A stretch of DNA of 64,000 nt, taken from positions 186,001 through 250,000 of the forward strand of contig NZ_JAHYCB010000005.1 in NCBI RefSeq assembly GCF_019430945.1, in the 5' to 3' direction. Shown here in pieces: positions 26,435 through 34,880 of the stretch; the stretch's first letter is position 1; every line of letters starts with the position of its first letter. Both the position numbers and the translations under genes were made by a program. Under the pieces are notes generated by a model. That model searched no databases and was not told the origin of the DNA. It was given only the letters and a program-made list of their open reading frames with translations. Source of the stretch: Neorhizobium populisoli. Lineage in GTDB: Bacteria; Pseudomonadota; Alphaproteobacteria; Rhizobiales; Rhizobiaceae.

Positions 26435-27406
26435 TTAAACATCATCCTCACCTGGAGAAACAGACCGGAAGAGAAGGAGGGGAGTAAGTCCGTAAGATGA
26501 AGGAGGTCTACCAAGCAAACCACGAACTGGGGCGACTAGGTGTGGAGCTAGCATAAAGCCCGCCATGCTTAGTTTCGATCCAGCAATGACTTGTTTAGCC
26601 ACTTCGTAAGGAGTGCCATCATCCATAGACGCTTCTATATCTGGCATGGCATCGAGAATGCCGACCATCGCCCATTTTCCTTCAATACTAATACCATGCT
26701 TCATGTATAGGTCGGCGGCTGCTATAGTTATGCTATCTTCTCGCAACGTGCACCAAGCCGAAGCGTAATAGGTGCTCACAGCAGCTTGTATTGCATGCGG
26801 CAAAACAGGTAGCATTTCAACCATCAACTCAGCGTCATTTGGCGGCTTTGACGCTGGCTTTCCAATCCCGCTTTTGCGCCGATCTTTCCGGTTCAGGCCA
26901 GACATAGCAGCAGTCTCGTTCTCTAAAGCTGCGGTTAAAATCTGCTTTTTAACGACCGGGAGGCTCCACATTTTTTGTAGAAGACCAAGATCGAACAGCT
27001 ACAAATCGCCTTTTATAAGTACTATCTCGCCAATTCGAGATGCTTCGATCTCTCGATTTAGGAGATTTTCTTGTTCAAGATAGTCCAAAAATGCAAGCGC
27101 ATTCGCCCATCGTGGGTCGTAGCTTTTAGTAACCTGTTTTCCGTACTCAGCTACAGTATCGGTGAAATCTGTAATGCTACCTTTAACCACTGCGGCAGAT
27201 CCCGCAGCTTGGGTGCTCAGATTTTTCTTTCGGGATCGATGAGCCCGCTCGTTGTTAGTTATGTTGGTGAGGTGACCCGAGGGATCGAATTGGGCTAAAA
27301 ACGAAGAAATTCTTGTCTGGTCATAGTAGAGAAAATCATAGACTGAACCGTTTTCCGGCTGGTCTTGCTCCACGTCCAAGCTCTCGTTCAGTTCTTCTGA
27401 CGGCAC
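26435..27406 (-). pseudogene. DUF6414-like gene interrupted by one in-frame amber codon
   Basis: Read from GTG 27406 (Shine-Dalgarno GAGGAG seven bases upstream) to 26435, this is one frame of 324 codons with a single TAG at 26999-27001. The first part, from residue 1, has VYDFLYYDQTRISSFLAQFD and ends EIVLIKGDL. After the TAG the same frame continues LFDLGLLQKMWSLPVVKK without a gap and runs to DDV. The N-terminal pattern resembles DUF6414 proteins, which are roughly this total length; that match is from memory. The gene is AT-richer than its surroundings and has rare-looking codons, suggesting recent acquisition. It is either a fresh pseudogene, two separately translated pieces, or a base-call error. 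Confidence 0.6.
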
Positions 27407-27542
27407 GCTCAATCTCCTCAGCTTCGCGCTGGATTATTTTTGATCGAACAGCGAAATCGGCAGCAAAAACGGAAAGGACTGCATCAGCGACTGCGGCCTT
27501 ACGGCGCTCCATTTCGTCCTTTTTGTCCTTTTCCTTTGTCAT
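27336..27542 (-). CDS. Small helical charged protein upstream of the interrupted gene
   Basis: 68 residues beginning MTKEKDKKDEMERRK, with a long amphipathic helix rich in Glu, Arg and Ala (about residues 5-58), possibly coiled coil. AGGTGA stands six bases before the ATG. Its last 71 bases overlap the start of the DUF6414-like gene, which suggests translational coupling of a two-gene unit. No family recognised. Shares the AT-richer composition of the 26.4-27.6 kb island. Confidence 0.45.
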   Translation of the reverse strand: MTKEKDKKDEMERRKAAVADAVLSVFAADFAVRSKIIQREAEEIERAVRRTERELGRGARPAGKRFSL

Positions 27543-27637
27543 GGCTTCACCTGCTGTTGCCGCCGTACACTAAGCATGAACAAAAATAGTAAACAAGAGA
27601 CCCCGTAAAAAGGTGTCGACATGGAAACCTACTAACC

Positions 27638-27661
27638 AAAACGGCGCCCTCACGGACGCCG
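27638..27661 (-). terminator. Terminator of the O-demethylase gene
   Basis: CGGCGCCC-TCAC-GGACGCCG forms an 8-bp stem with one mismatch. On the minus strand it is followed by TTTTGG, 28 bases after the demethylase stop. Confidence 0.65.
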
Positions 27662-27688
27662 CCTCTCATCTTTGCCTGGGAGGGCAAA

Positions 27689-29095
27689 TCAGTCCTTCTT
27701 CGTCCGCCAGCTTTCCGCATAATTCTCACGCGCTTCCCGCGCATAAGGCGTCGGTGAAACACGCACACGGATTTCCGCTTGGCGGTGCCCTTGCTCGATC
27801 GAGGTCTTGCCAGTGCCGCCGTTCGGCTCGCCCCAGATCAGCGTCAGCACGTCGCCTTCCTGAATGTCCGCATCGACCACGCCGAGCGAGAGCATGCAGC
27901 GTTCGTTGTAGCTGTAGCCGTTGAACATCGACATGCCGACGACCTTGTCGCCCTTCATGATGCGGTCGGCGCTGGAGGAGGCGTAGTTCGGCTGCGGCAG
28001 GTCGATCCACTTGTAGGGCGTTGCGCCGGGAACGAAGTTGGAGGCAATGACCTTCATCACGTCCTCGGCGTTCCATTCGAAGGTCACCTTCTTGCGGTGC
28101 GGCTGGCCCTTCATCGCTTCGAGAGCTGCGCGACCGACGAAGTCATGGTCGAACTTCACATAGATGCCGTAGCCGAGTTCGTAAGGGTTGACGTAATAGT
28201 CCTCGATATTGTCCGAGACGAGGCTGCCGCCGATCGAGCCCATCGCCTCGTAGCTGTTTTCATCCAGCCAGTCGCGATAGCCCTTCAGTTCGTCGCCGGT
28301 ATAGATGCCCGGCAGCGGCGACGGAATCCAGCCGGATTCCAGCGTGTTGGTCGAATAGGCGCGTGCGCCGACGAGATAGAGATCGACGCCGGCATCCTTG
28401 GCCGCCTTGACGATGATGTCGCGCACCTCGTCCTTCTCGGCATAGGGACCCCAGACTTCGAGGCCCGGCGCGCCCGCCATGCCGTGGCGCAGCGCTTGAA
28501 CCTTCTTGTGGCCGATATTGATCCAGTCGACATGGAAGAATTTGATGTCCTGGATCGGAGCACCGTTCATCTTGTCGAAGATCTTGCCGGCATCCGGTCC
28601 CTGGATCTGGAAGCGGTAGTGAACGCGGTTGACTTCCTTGCCATCCGGACGCGACGGCGAACGCGGATCATGGGTCAGCTTGACGTCATGTTTGCCGAGC
28701 GAAGCGTTGTAGCGCAGCCAGTTGGCGGTCGGCGCGCGGCCGACAAGCACGAACTTGTCCTCGCGTTCGCGAAAAATGATCATGTCGCCGATGACATGGC
28801 CGGCCGGGGTCACAGGCACGTAATGCTTGGCGCGGTTGGTGCCGAAATTGGCAAAACTGTTGATCGCCAGGCTTTCGAGGAATTTCGACGCATCCGGACC
28901 TTCGACGATCAGTTCGTCCATATGATGCGACTGATCGAAGAGAACGGCGGATTCACGCCATGCGACCTGCTCGGTCCGCCAGTTGGAAAACTCGGGCGCC
29001 ACGACCGGATAGATATACATGCCGATGCGCGAATTGCGCAGCATCTCAACCGTATTGCCCTTGTCCTTCAGGATCTGGGTCAGATTTTTGGCCAA
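27689..29095 (-). CDS. Tetrahydrofolate-dependent aromatic O-demethylase, LigM/DesA-like
   Basis: 468 residues from TTG 29095. I prefer it to ATG 29122 because GGGAGGAC lies just upstream and the protein then matches the about 471-residue length of LigM. The fold is the glycine-cleavage T-protein (GcvT) type. Segments remembered from Sphingobium LigM are nearly identical: NTVEMLRNSRIGMYIYPVV, VAPEFSNWRTEQ, YVPVTPAGHVIGD, FQIQGPDA, LRHGMAGAPGLEVWGPY, SNIEDYYVNPYELGYG and VGMSMFNGYSYNE. These enzymes move the methyl of vanillate, 3-O-methylgallate or syringate to tetrahydrofolate in the cytoplasm. No folate-recycling genes (metF, ligH) are adjacent. Two copies of the RTGYAYACAT motif lie in its promoter region. 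Confidence 0.88.
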   Translation of the reverse strand: MAKNLTQILKDKGNTVEMLRNSRIGMYIYPVVAPEFSNWRTEQVAWRESAVLFDQSHHMDELIVEGPDASKFLESLAINSFANFGTNRAKHYVPVTPAGHVIGDMIIFREREDKFVLVGRAPTANWLRYNASLGKHDVKLTHDPRSPSRPDGKEVNRVHYRFQIQGPDAGKIFDKMNGAPIQDIKFFHVDWINIGHKKVQALRHGMAGAPGLEVWGPYAEKDEVRDIIVKAAKDAGVDLYLVGARAYSTNTLESGWIPSPLPGIYTGDELKGYRDWLDENSYEAMGSIGGSLVSDNIEDYYVNPYELGYGIYVKFDHDFVGRAALEAMKGQPHRKKVTFEWNAEDVMKVIASNFVPGATPYKWIDLPQPNYASSSADRIMKGDKVVGMSMFNGYSYNERCMLSLGVVDADIQEGDVLTLIWGEPNGGTGKTSIEQGHRQAEIRVRVSPTPYAREARENYAESWRTKKD

Positions 29096-29174
29096 TTCTC
29101 GTCCTCCCAACGATAAAATCATGCTGCCCGAGCCTCCACCTCCGGAAGCGCGGCGCGTCGTATGGGCAGCATCT

Positions 29175-29184
29175 ATGCATACAT
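29175..29184 (-). promoter_or_regulatory. RTGYAYACAT motif, site 3 (demethylase promoter)
   Basis: ATGCATACAT about 80 bases upstream of the demethylase start. It matches the sites in the dctP/dehydrogenase intergenic region. Confidence 0.45.
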
Positions 29185-29248
29185 CGAGCAGGTCAAGGCC
29201 ATTAAAAATCGACGGAAAGCATAATTTCTCCCCGCCGACCGACCAGAT

Positions 29249-29258
29249 ATGTACACAT
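29249..29258 (-). promoter_or_regulatory. RTGYAYACAT motif, site 4 (demethylase promoter)
   Basis: ATGTACACAT (inside ATATGTACACATGT), 74 bases, or about seven helical turns, from site 3. Lies just past the 3' end of the ABC ATPase gene. Confidence 0.45.
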
Positions 29259-29266
29259 GTCGCAGT

Positions 29267-30376
29267 TTAGTTGCGAACGGCCCAGGCTGCGCTGGAGGGC
29301 GCAGCAACCGTCACCGGACGGCCGATGCCGACATCTGCAAGCGACGGCGTTTCCACATGCAGCGTCTGGGCCGGCGTCTTGACCATGATGGAACGATGCG
29401 GCCCACGGAAGATCGCCTGCGAAATCTCGCCGGACCATTCAAGACCATTCGGGGACAGCCCGCCATTGACGGCGCCAGCCTCACGGATTTCCAGGTTTTC
29501 CGGCCGCACCATCACGGTGACATCCGCACCTTTCGGCATTTCGGTGGCCGCATGACATTCGCCGGACCAGCCCTGCCCCTCGACGTCCAGCTTGTAATAC
29601 TGGCCGCCATTGGGGCGACAATCCTTGACCGTCGCGTTGAGCAGGTTTGGCGTGCCGAAGAAGGCCGCTACCCGGCGATTTTCTGGCCGGCGATAGATTT
29701 CCTCCGGCGCCCCGACCTGGAGGATCTGGCCACCATGCATGACGACGACCCGGTCGGATAGCGCCATGGCTTCCGACTGGTCGTGGGTGACGTAGAGTGC
29801 TGTGATCTTCAGGCGCTGCTGCAACTCGCGGAAATCGTCACCCATCTGGGTGCGCAGCCGCGCATCGAGGTTGGACAACGGCTCGTCGAGCAGCAGCACT
29901 TCCGGCTCGAATACCAGCGCACGGGCGATCGCCACGCGCTGCTGTTGGCCGCCGGACAGCGCCGGCGACGGACGGTCGGCATATTTCTCCATCTCGACCA
30001 GAGTGAGCGCCTTCATGACCCGTTCGCGGATTTCCTGATCCGGCCGGCGGCGGATGCGCAGCGGATAGGCGACGTTGTCGAACACCGTCATATGCGGCCA
30101 GATCGCGTAGGACTGGAAGACCATTCCGAGACGGCGACGTTCAGAGGGCACGAAATACCCCTTCTCCGAATCTGAGACGACATTGTCGCCGATCGAGATG
30201 CGGCCGCCCGTGTTCTTCTCCAGCCCGGCTACCATGCGCAGCGTCGTCGTCTTGCCGCAGCCGGAAGGACCGAGCAGTGTCACGAACTCACCGCTCTTGA
30301 TCTTGAGGTTGACGTTGTCGACGGCCGTGATCGCACCATACATGCGGGTGACGTTTTCGAGCGTTACCGAAGCCAT
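29267..30376 (-). CDS. ABC importer ATPase (FbpC/PotA type)
   Basis: 369 residues. Walker A GPSGCGKTTTLRMVAG (about 36-51), Q-loop FQSYAIWPHMTV, signature LSGGQQQRVAIARAL, Walker B VLLLDEPLSNLD, H-loop YVTHDQSEAMAL, and a C-terminal TOBE regulatory region with VMVRPENLEI. This subclass powers ferric-ion, polyamine, thiamine and 2-aminoethylphosphonate importers. Starts 21 bases after the permease gene stop, so one operon with it. Confidence 0.92.
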   Translation of the reverse strand: MASVTLENVTRMYGAITAVDNVNLKIKSGEFVTLLGPSGCGKTTTLRMVAGLEKNTGGRISIGDNVVSDSEKGYFVPSERRRLGMVFQSYAIWPHMTVFDNVAYPLRIRRRPDQEIRERVMKALTLVEMEKYADRPSPALSGGQQQRVAIARALVFEPEVLLLDEPLSNLDARLRTQMGDDFRELQQRLKITALYVTHDQSEAMALSDRVVVMHGGQILQVGAPEEIYRRPENRRVAAFFGTPNLLNATVKDCRPNGGQYYKLDVEGQGWSGECHAATEMPKGADVTVMVRPENLEIREAGAVNGGLSPNGLEWSGEISQAIFRGPHRSIMVKTPAQTLHVETPSLADVGIGRPVTVAAPSSAAWAVRN

Positions 30377-30396
30377 GTTGTCTCATCCTTTGAAAA

Positions 30397-32163
30397 TTAA
30401 AGCTTGCTCACACGGGCATTGATGAAGGCGAGCTGAACCCAGCGGAACACGATGACCATCAGCATCATCATCAGGCCGATGACGCTGACCTGCTCCGCAT
30501 TGCCGTTGGCCCAGAGCTTCATCAGCACCACCGCAAGCGTCTCGGAACCGACCGAATACAGCAGGATCGAGGCAGAAAGCTCACGCATGATGCCGAAGAA
30601 GGTCAGCACCCAGCCGACCGCGAAAGCCGGCCACGCGAGCGCCACCAGAATGCGCCACATGGTCTGAAACCAGCTTGCGCCATGCACCCGCGAACATTCT
30701 TCCAGATCATAGGAAAGCTGGTGATACGAGCCGGTCATCACGCGCACCGCCACCGGCGTGCCGAGCGCGATATAGGCGAGCAGCAGCGCCCAGATGGTGC
30801 CGTAGATCGGGATCGGCCCCGGCAGCATCGCAAACGCCCAGAGGAAACCGACGCCGAGCACCATTCCCGGCATCATCCAGGGCAACCAGGCCATGCCGTC
30901 GATCAGGCTGCGGCCGCGCCATCTGGTGCGGATCGAGATATAGGCGACGATGGCGCCGAGAACCATCGTGGCGCTGGCACCGAGCAGGCCAAGCACCATC
31001 GTGTTGCGCAATGCACGCCAGAACTCGGAATTGGAGAACACCGACCTGTAATGCTCCAGCGTCAGCATGTCGTAGGTGTAGAAACCGAAGAAGCGGAAGA
31101 ACGAGCCGAGCATCAGCTGGCCGACCGGCAGCACGACGGTGAGCAGGAAGAACAGTACGCAGAACGCAAAGGTCACCCAGCGCCACGGCCCGAGCTCCAT
31201 TACATTAGGCCGAAACCCCTTGCCGGTGACCGTCTGAAAGCTCTTGCCGCGCAGGATCGCCCATTGCGCGATGACCAACAGCAACATCAGCCCCATGATC
31301 GCAAAGGAAAGCGACGTCGCATACTGATAATCCGGCGTGGCGCGGTGGTTGATCGACTCGTAGATATCGGTGGTGATCACCTTGATGCCGGCCGGCAGGC
31401 CGAAGAACAGTGCGGATTCGAAGGTCTCGATGCCCTTGATGAAGCTCAGCATGAACGAGCTGGTCAGCACCGGCAACATCAGCAGCAGGGTGATCTTGCG
31501 AAAGGTCGTCCAGCGCGAGGCGCCGCACATGCGGCTCGATTCCTCGAGCGACGGGTCCATGGCGCGAAACGCATCGACCATGAACAGGAAGAGGAATGGG
31601 ATCGAATACTGGCACATGTGCCAGATGACGCCGCCATAGGAATAGATGTTGACCAGCGGATCGGTCCCGCCGCTCATCCAGCGCCAGACCATGTTGATGA
31701 CGCCGACCTGCGGATTGGCGAGCATGCCCCAGGCCATCGCCGTCAGGATCGGCGGAATGAAGAAGGGCAGCGTGATCAGCACTTCCAGCGTGCCGCGAAA
31801 CGGTGTGTCGGTGCGGGCGATGATCCAGGCGAGGAATACGGCGATCACCAGCGACGGGATGGTCTTGGCCAGCGAAATGCCAACCGTATTGGCCAGAACG
31901 ATCAGATTCTGGGTCGTCATGATCGACCGGTAACCGTTCAGATTGAACTCGCCGGCCATGCCGGGCGGGGTCGAATGCAGGCTGCCGTAAAGCAGCATGC
32001 CGAGCGGATAAAGGGTCAAGAAAGCGAGGATGAGGATCAGCAGAAGCATACCGATCAGCCGCGGCAGCGAGCCACCGGAAAAGGCGCGCGTGAAAGCGTT
32101 GCCGCGCAAGGTCGGCGTGTTTTCGGCAATGTCGTCCAGGGAGCGATTATGGATAATCGTCAT
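30397..32163 (-). CDS. ABC importer permease with two fused permease domains (FbpB/ThiP type)
   Basis: 588 residues with about 12 transmembrane helices in two repeats. Each half ends in an EAA-like ATPase-docking loop: ESSRMCGASRWTTFRKITLLL in the first half and ECSRVHGASWFQTMWRILVAL in the second. So a single chain supplies the whole channel, as in FbpB, SfuB and ThiP. The gene is between the ATPase gene and the binding-protein gene, with a terminator hairpin upstream. Confidence 0.9.
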   Translation of the reverse strand: MTIIHNRSLDDIAENTPTLRGNAFTRAFSGGSLPRLIGMLLLILILAFLTLYPLGMLLYGSLHSTPPGMAGEFNLNGYRSIMTTQNLIVLANTVGISLAKTIPSLVIAVFLAWIIARTDTPFRGTLEVLITLPFFIPPILTAMAWGMLANPQVGVINMVWRWMSGGTDPLVNIYSYGGVIWHMCQYSIPFLFLFMVDAFRAMDPSLEESSRMCGASRWTTFRKITLLLMLPVLTSSFMLSFIKGIETFESALFFGLPAGIKVITTDIYESINHRATPDYQYATSLSFAIMGLMLLLVIAQWAILRGKSFQTVTGKGFRPNVMELGPWRWVTFAFCVLFFLLTVVLPVGQLMLGSFFRFFGFYTYDMLTLEHYRSVFSNSEFWRALRNTMVLGLLGASATMVLGAIVAYISIRTRWRGRSLIDGMAWLPWMMPGMVLGVGFLWAFAMLPGPIPIYGTIWALLLAYIALGTPVAVRVMTGSYHQLSYDLEECSRVHGASWFQTMWRILVALAWPAFAVGWVLTFFGIMRELSASILLYSVGSETLAVVLMKLWANGNAEQVSVIGLMMMLMVIVFRWVQLAFINARVSKL

Positions 32164-32200
32164 GGGATCCTCTCGGCTCCGTCACATGCGGTCATCATGG

Positions 32201-32241
32201 AAAAACGGTGCCGCCGCCGGACAGCGATATCCGGCGACGGC
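32201..32241 (-). terminator. Terminator/attenuator between binding-protein and permease genes
   Basis: A 12-bp stem with one mismatch (GCCGCCGCCGGA/TCCGGCGACGGC, 8-base loop), followed on the minus strand by ACCGTTTTTCC. It sits directly after the binding-protein stop codon and would favour excess binding protein. Confidence 0.7.
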
Positions 32242-32251
32242 CCCCAGAGGT

Positions 32252-33316
32252 TTACTTGAAGATTTCCTTGGACTTGGCGAGCATCTCGTTCTGCCGCGTC
32301 GTGTCCGTCGTGCCATAGAGCTTGGCCTCGGAAATGGCCTTCACATCGGCAGGCAGACCCTCGGTCATGCCGGCAAGAACCGGTCCGTAACCGAGGCTCG
32401 CATAGATCTTCTGCACGGTCGGGCCCTGCATGAAGTCGAGATAGAGCTTGGCGGCATTCGGATGCGGCGCCTTCTTCAGGAGCACGTTGCCGTAGAGAAC
32501 GTAAGGAACGCCCTCTTCCGGAATAATGAACTTGACCGGCAGGCCCTTGAGATCGGAAAAGTCGGTCATGATGACCGGCGTATAGATCGAATATTCGCCA
32601 CGCGCCGTGCGGCGCTGCGACTCGCGCTGGTCACGGGTGAAGACCAGTTTCTGGTCCGCAACCTTCTTCACATAGTCCTCGCCGATCCGCGTATAGGTCG
32701 AGAAGAACCAGAGATAACCGGCGCCGATCGCCCGCGGATCGTCGGAGAGAATCTTGCCCTGCCACTTCGGGTCGGCGAGATCCTTCCAGCTCTTCGGCTC
32801 ATCGGCCGGCTTCACGAGGCCGGTATTGATCATGATGCCGTAGGGAATGGTCATGACCGAAGCCATCGGCACCTTGAGTTTGAATCGGTCGCCGATCTTG
32901 GTGGAATTCGGCGTCACCGGCAGCGGATCGACGGACTTGTCTTCCGTGTCGTAGAGCATGGTCTGCCCTTCGCTGGTAAACATCACATCGGCGGCAAAAC
33001 GACCGGCAGACTGTTCGACGCGGACGCGCTCACGGATTTCGCTGGCGCGCGCTTCCAAAACTTCGACATTGATGCCGTATTCCTTGGTGAAGGCGGCAGC
33101 GATCTGCTTGGTGCTCGGCTGGCCGACAAGCGCGGTATAGAGGACGAGCGAGCCCTCCTTTTTGCCGGCGTCGATCACCTTCTGCCACTCGGCATCCTGC
33201 GCGTTGGCCGCCGGAACGCCTGCAGCCGCGATGATAGCGGCGCTGCCTGCCGCAGCCAGAAACACCCGGCGTGACCATGAACCCATTGCGGACATGTTGA
33301 ATTTGCTAGTCGTCAC
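32252..33316 (-). CDS. ABC importer substrate-binding protein, family 1 (Fbp-like), paralogue 1
   Basis: 354 residues from GTG 33316, preceded by GGGAGGAGAG. The N terminus carries a twin-arginine-like signal (SRRVFLAAAGSAAIIAAAG, cleavage after ANA). The mature part has the cluster pattern KVIDAGKKEGSLVLYTALVG, EVLEARASEIRERVRVEQSAGRFAAD and WKDLADPKWQGKILSDDPR. It is clearly paralogous to the protein encoded at 39782-40801. The family includes ferric-iron binders, but also binders of organic ligands, and the Tyr-Tyr iron pair is not obvious here. Given the neighbouring amidohydrolases, an organic acid is a fair guess. Confidence 0.9.
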   Translation of the reverse strand: MTTSKFNMSAMGSWSRRVFLAAAGSAAIIAAAGVPAANAQDAEWQKVIDAGKKEGSLVLYTALVGQPSTKQIAAAFTKEYGINVEVLEARASEIRERVRVEQSAGRFAADVMFTSEGQTMLYDTEDKSVDPLPVTPNSTKIGDRFKLKVPMASVMTIPYGIMINTGLVKPADEPKSWKDLADPKWQGKILSDDPRAIGAGYLWFFSTYTRIGEDYVKKVADQKLVFTRDQRESQRRTARGEYSIYTPVIMTDFSDLKGLPVKFIIPEEGVPYVLYGNVLLKKAPHPNAAKLYLDFMQGPTVQKIYASLGYGPVLAGMTEGLPADVKAISEAKLYGTTDTTRQNEMLAKSKEIFK

Positions 33317-33740
33317 GTTTCTCTCCTCCCTGGAACTGACGATGGACGCGACTTCGGACCTCCGCCTGAGCCTCGCCTAAATTCTGCGGCTTCCGCCACG
33401 TCTCCTCATTCGCCGATGACCTCGCTTTCCCGAACGATGTCATCCCTTCCGTTTTCGAAACCCGTCTGCTCAATCAAGCTGGCGCGCATTCCACAGTTTG
33501 ACAAGGACCCTGATACGCGAGTCGCGATAAAGCGCGCTCGCGGACCTCATCACCACTCAAAAATTCTATTTCCATCAGCCTTGCGGCGGAGAAAATGCCT
33601 CCGTTGCTAGATTGACCTTTTCCTGTGCAGTCGAAAAGCACCATTTTTTTACATTCACTTTTCTCGAAAACAGAAAGACAGATCGTGTTACGATTCCGTT
33701 GGAGGAGTGCGCTTCGGCGTACATTGGGAGGCATAACGCA
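33317..33740 (+). other. 424-base divergent intergenic region (binding-protein gene / LysR gene)
   Basis: No supported gene. The half near the LysR gene (33600-33740) is clearly AT-richer than the flanks and includes TTTTC-TC-GAAAA at about 33657-33668, a possible LysR-type palindrome, plus the TTG start's Shine-Dalgarno GGGAGG at 33726-33731. The rest holds short unsupported frames only. Confidence 0.5.
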
Positions 33741-34667
33741 TTGGATACGCTTATCAATATCCGCACGTTCCTGGCGGTGGCGCGCTCTGGCAGCTTTTCT
33801 GCGGCCGGTCGCCATCTCGGTGTGGCGCCTTCGGTGGTGACCAAACGCATCAGCCGGCTGGAAGACGAGATGCGGGTAAAACTCTTCGTCCGCTCTACCC
33901 GTCAGCTGATCCTGACCGAGGTCGGCGAACGTTACCTGCCCCGCTACCAGACATTGGTGAAGGAGATCGACGATGCGGTCAGCGGTGCAGCGGCTGTGGC
34001 CCAGCGGATCGAGGGCCATCTGCGTATCAAGGCGCCGACCACGGTAACGATCGCCTTCCTCGCCCGCATCCTCAGTGACTTCCAGCAAGAGAATCCGAAC
34101 GTCACCATGGACCTCGCGCTGGTCGACCGTTCGGTCAACCCGGCTGAGGAAGGCTACGACATCGCGCTCGGCGCCCTGCCCGCCTCCTATTCCAATGTCA
34201 TCGACGAGCCGCTCTGCCCCTATCCGCGAAAACTCTGCGCTGCGCCTTCCTATCTCGAAAGCCGCGGCCTGCCGAAACACCCGCGCGACCTCGTCAACCA
34301 CATCTGCCTCACCTTTCACGCGACCGGTTCGACATGGTCGTTTCTGAGTCCCGGCGGGCCGATCGACGTGGAAGTGCGCTCCGCCTTCAGCGCCAACGAC
34401 ACGCAGATCCTGCATGACCTCGCGCTCAGAGGCCGGGGCATCGCCATGGTGGCGAGCTACGTCGCGGAGGAATCGATTCGGTCAGGCAAGCTGATCGAAC
34501 TCATGCCCGACTTTCCCGTCGCCGAACTCTGGCTCAAGGCGCTGATCCCGCAGACACAGGCACGCAAGCCCAGCGTTCGCGCCGTCATGGACTGGCTGAA
34601 AATCCATATGCATGCCTCGCTGGTGAGGGGCGACGAGGCGGCCCGCAAGGAAGCATCTTTGCTTTAG
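33741..34667 (+). CDS. LysR-family transcriptional regulator
   Basis: 308 residues from TTG 33741 (LDTLINIRTFLAVARSGSFSA). The frame is open from 33612, but GGGAGG nine bases before the TTG and the standard LysR length favour this start. Winged helix with GSFSAAGRHLGVAPSVVTKRIS, then the effector-binding domain with SVNPAEEGYDIALGALP, the 'RLGxLPDS'-like strand of AphA-type subfamilies. It is divergent from the ABC importer operon and upstream of the amidohydrolase operon, so probably controls one or both. Confidence 0.88.
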   Translation: MDTLINIRTFLAVARSGSFSAAGRHLGVAPSVVTKRISRLEDEMRVKLFVRSTRQLILTEVGERYLPRYQTLVKEIDDAVSGAAAVAQRIEGHLRIKAPTTVTIAFLARILSDFQQENPNVTMDLALVDRSVNPAEEGYDIALGALPASYSNVIDEPLCPYPRKLCAAPSYLESRGLPKHPRDLVNHICLTFHATGSTWSFLSPGGPIDVEVRSAFSANDTQILHDLALRGRGIAMVASYVAEESIRSGKLIELMPDFPVAELWLKALIPQTQARKPSVRAVMDWLKIHMHASLVRGDEAARKEASLL

Positions 34668-34880
34668 AGGAAAAGCCAGACGGCGTTCAGCTTTCTCGAT
34701 TTGCGAAAGCCGCTCGGACAAAAAAGAGTATTCTCACTCTCCAACCCGCCCCTTACCCTCCCAGACTGAGGAAGCGCATCGACAGCGCTATGAACGGCAC
34801 CCTGATAAAGGACCGTTCGGGAGTGGATGACCGGAAACGTCCTGAGGAGGGCCGCCCGGATAACAGGGAGGTTGCGCGCA

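Noticed and set aside
26342..27688. The AT-richer island as an insertion sequence or prophage remnant
   Set aside because: No transposase or integrase coding, no terminal inverted repeats and no duplicated target site could be seen.
27779..29116. A 445-codon plus-strand frame opposite the O-demethylase gene
   Set aside because: Antisense of a gene with near-identical blocks to LigM; no ribosome site.
30682..32259. A 525-codon plus-strand frame opposite the fused permease gene
   Set aside because: Repetitive His/Arg/Gln/Asp content mirrors the hydrophobic permease codons on the other strand; no recognisable domain.
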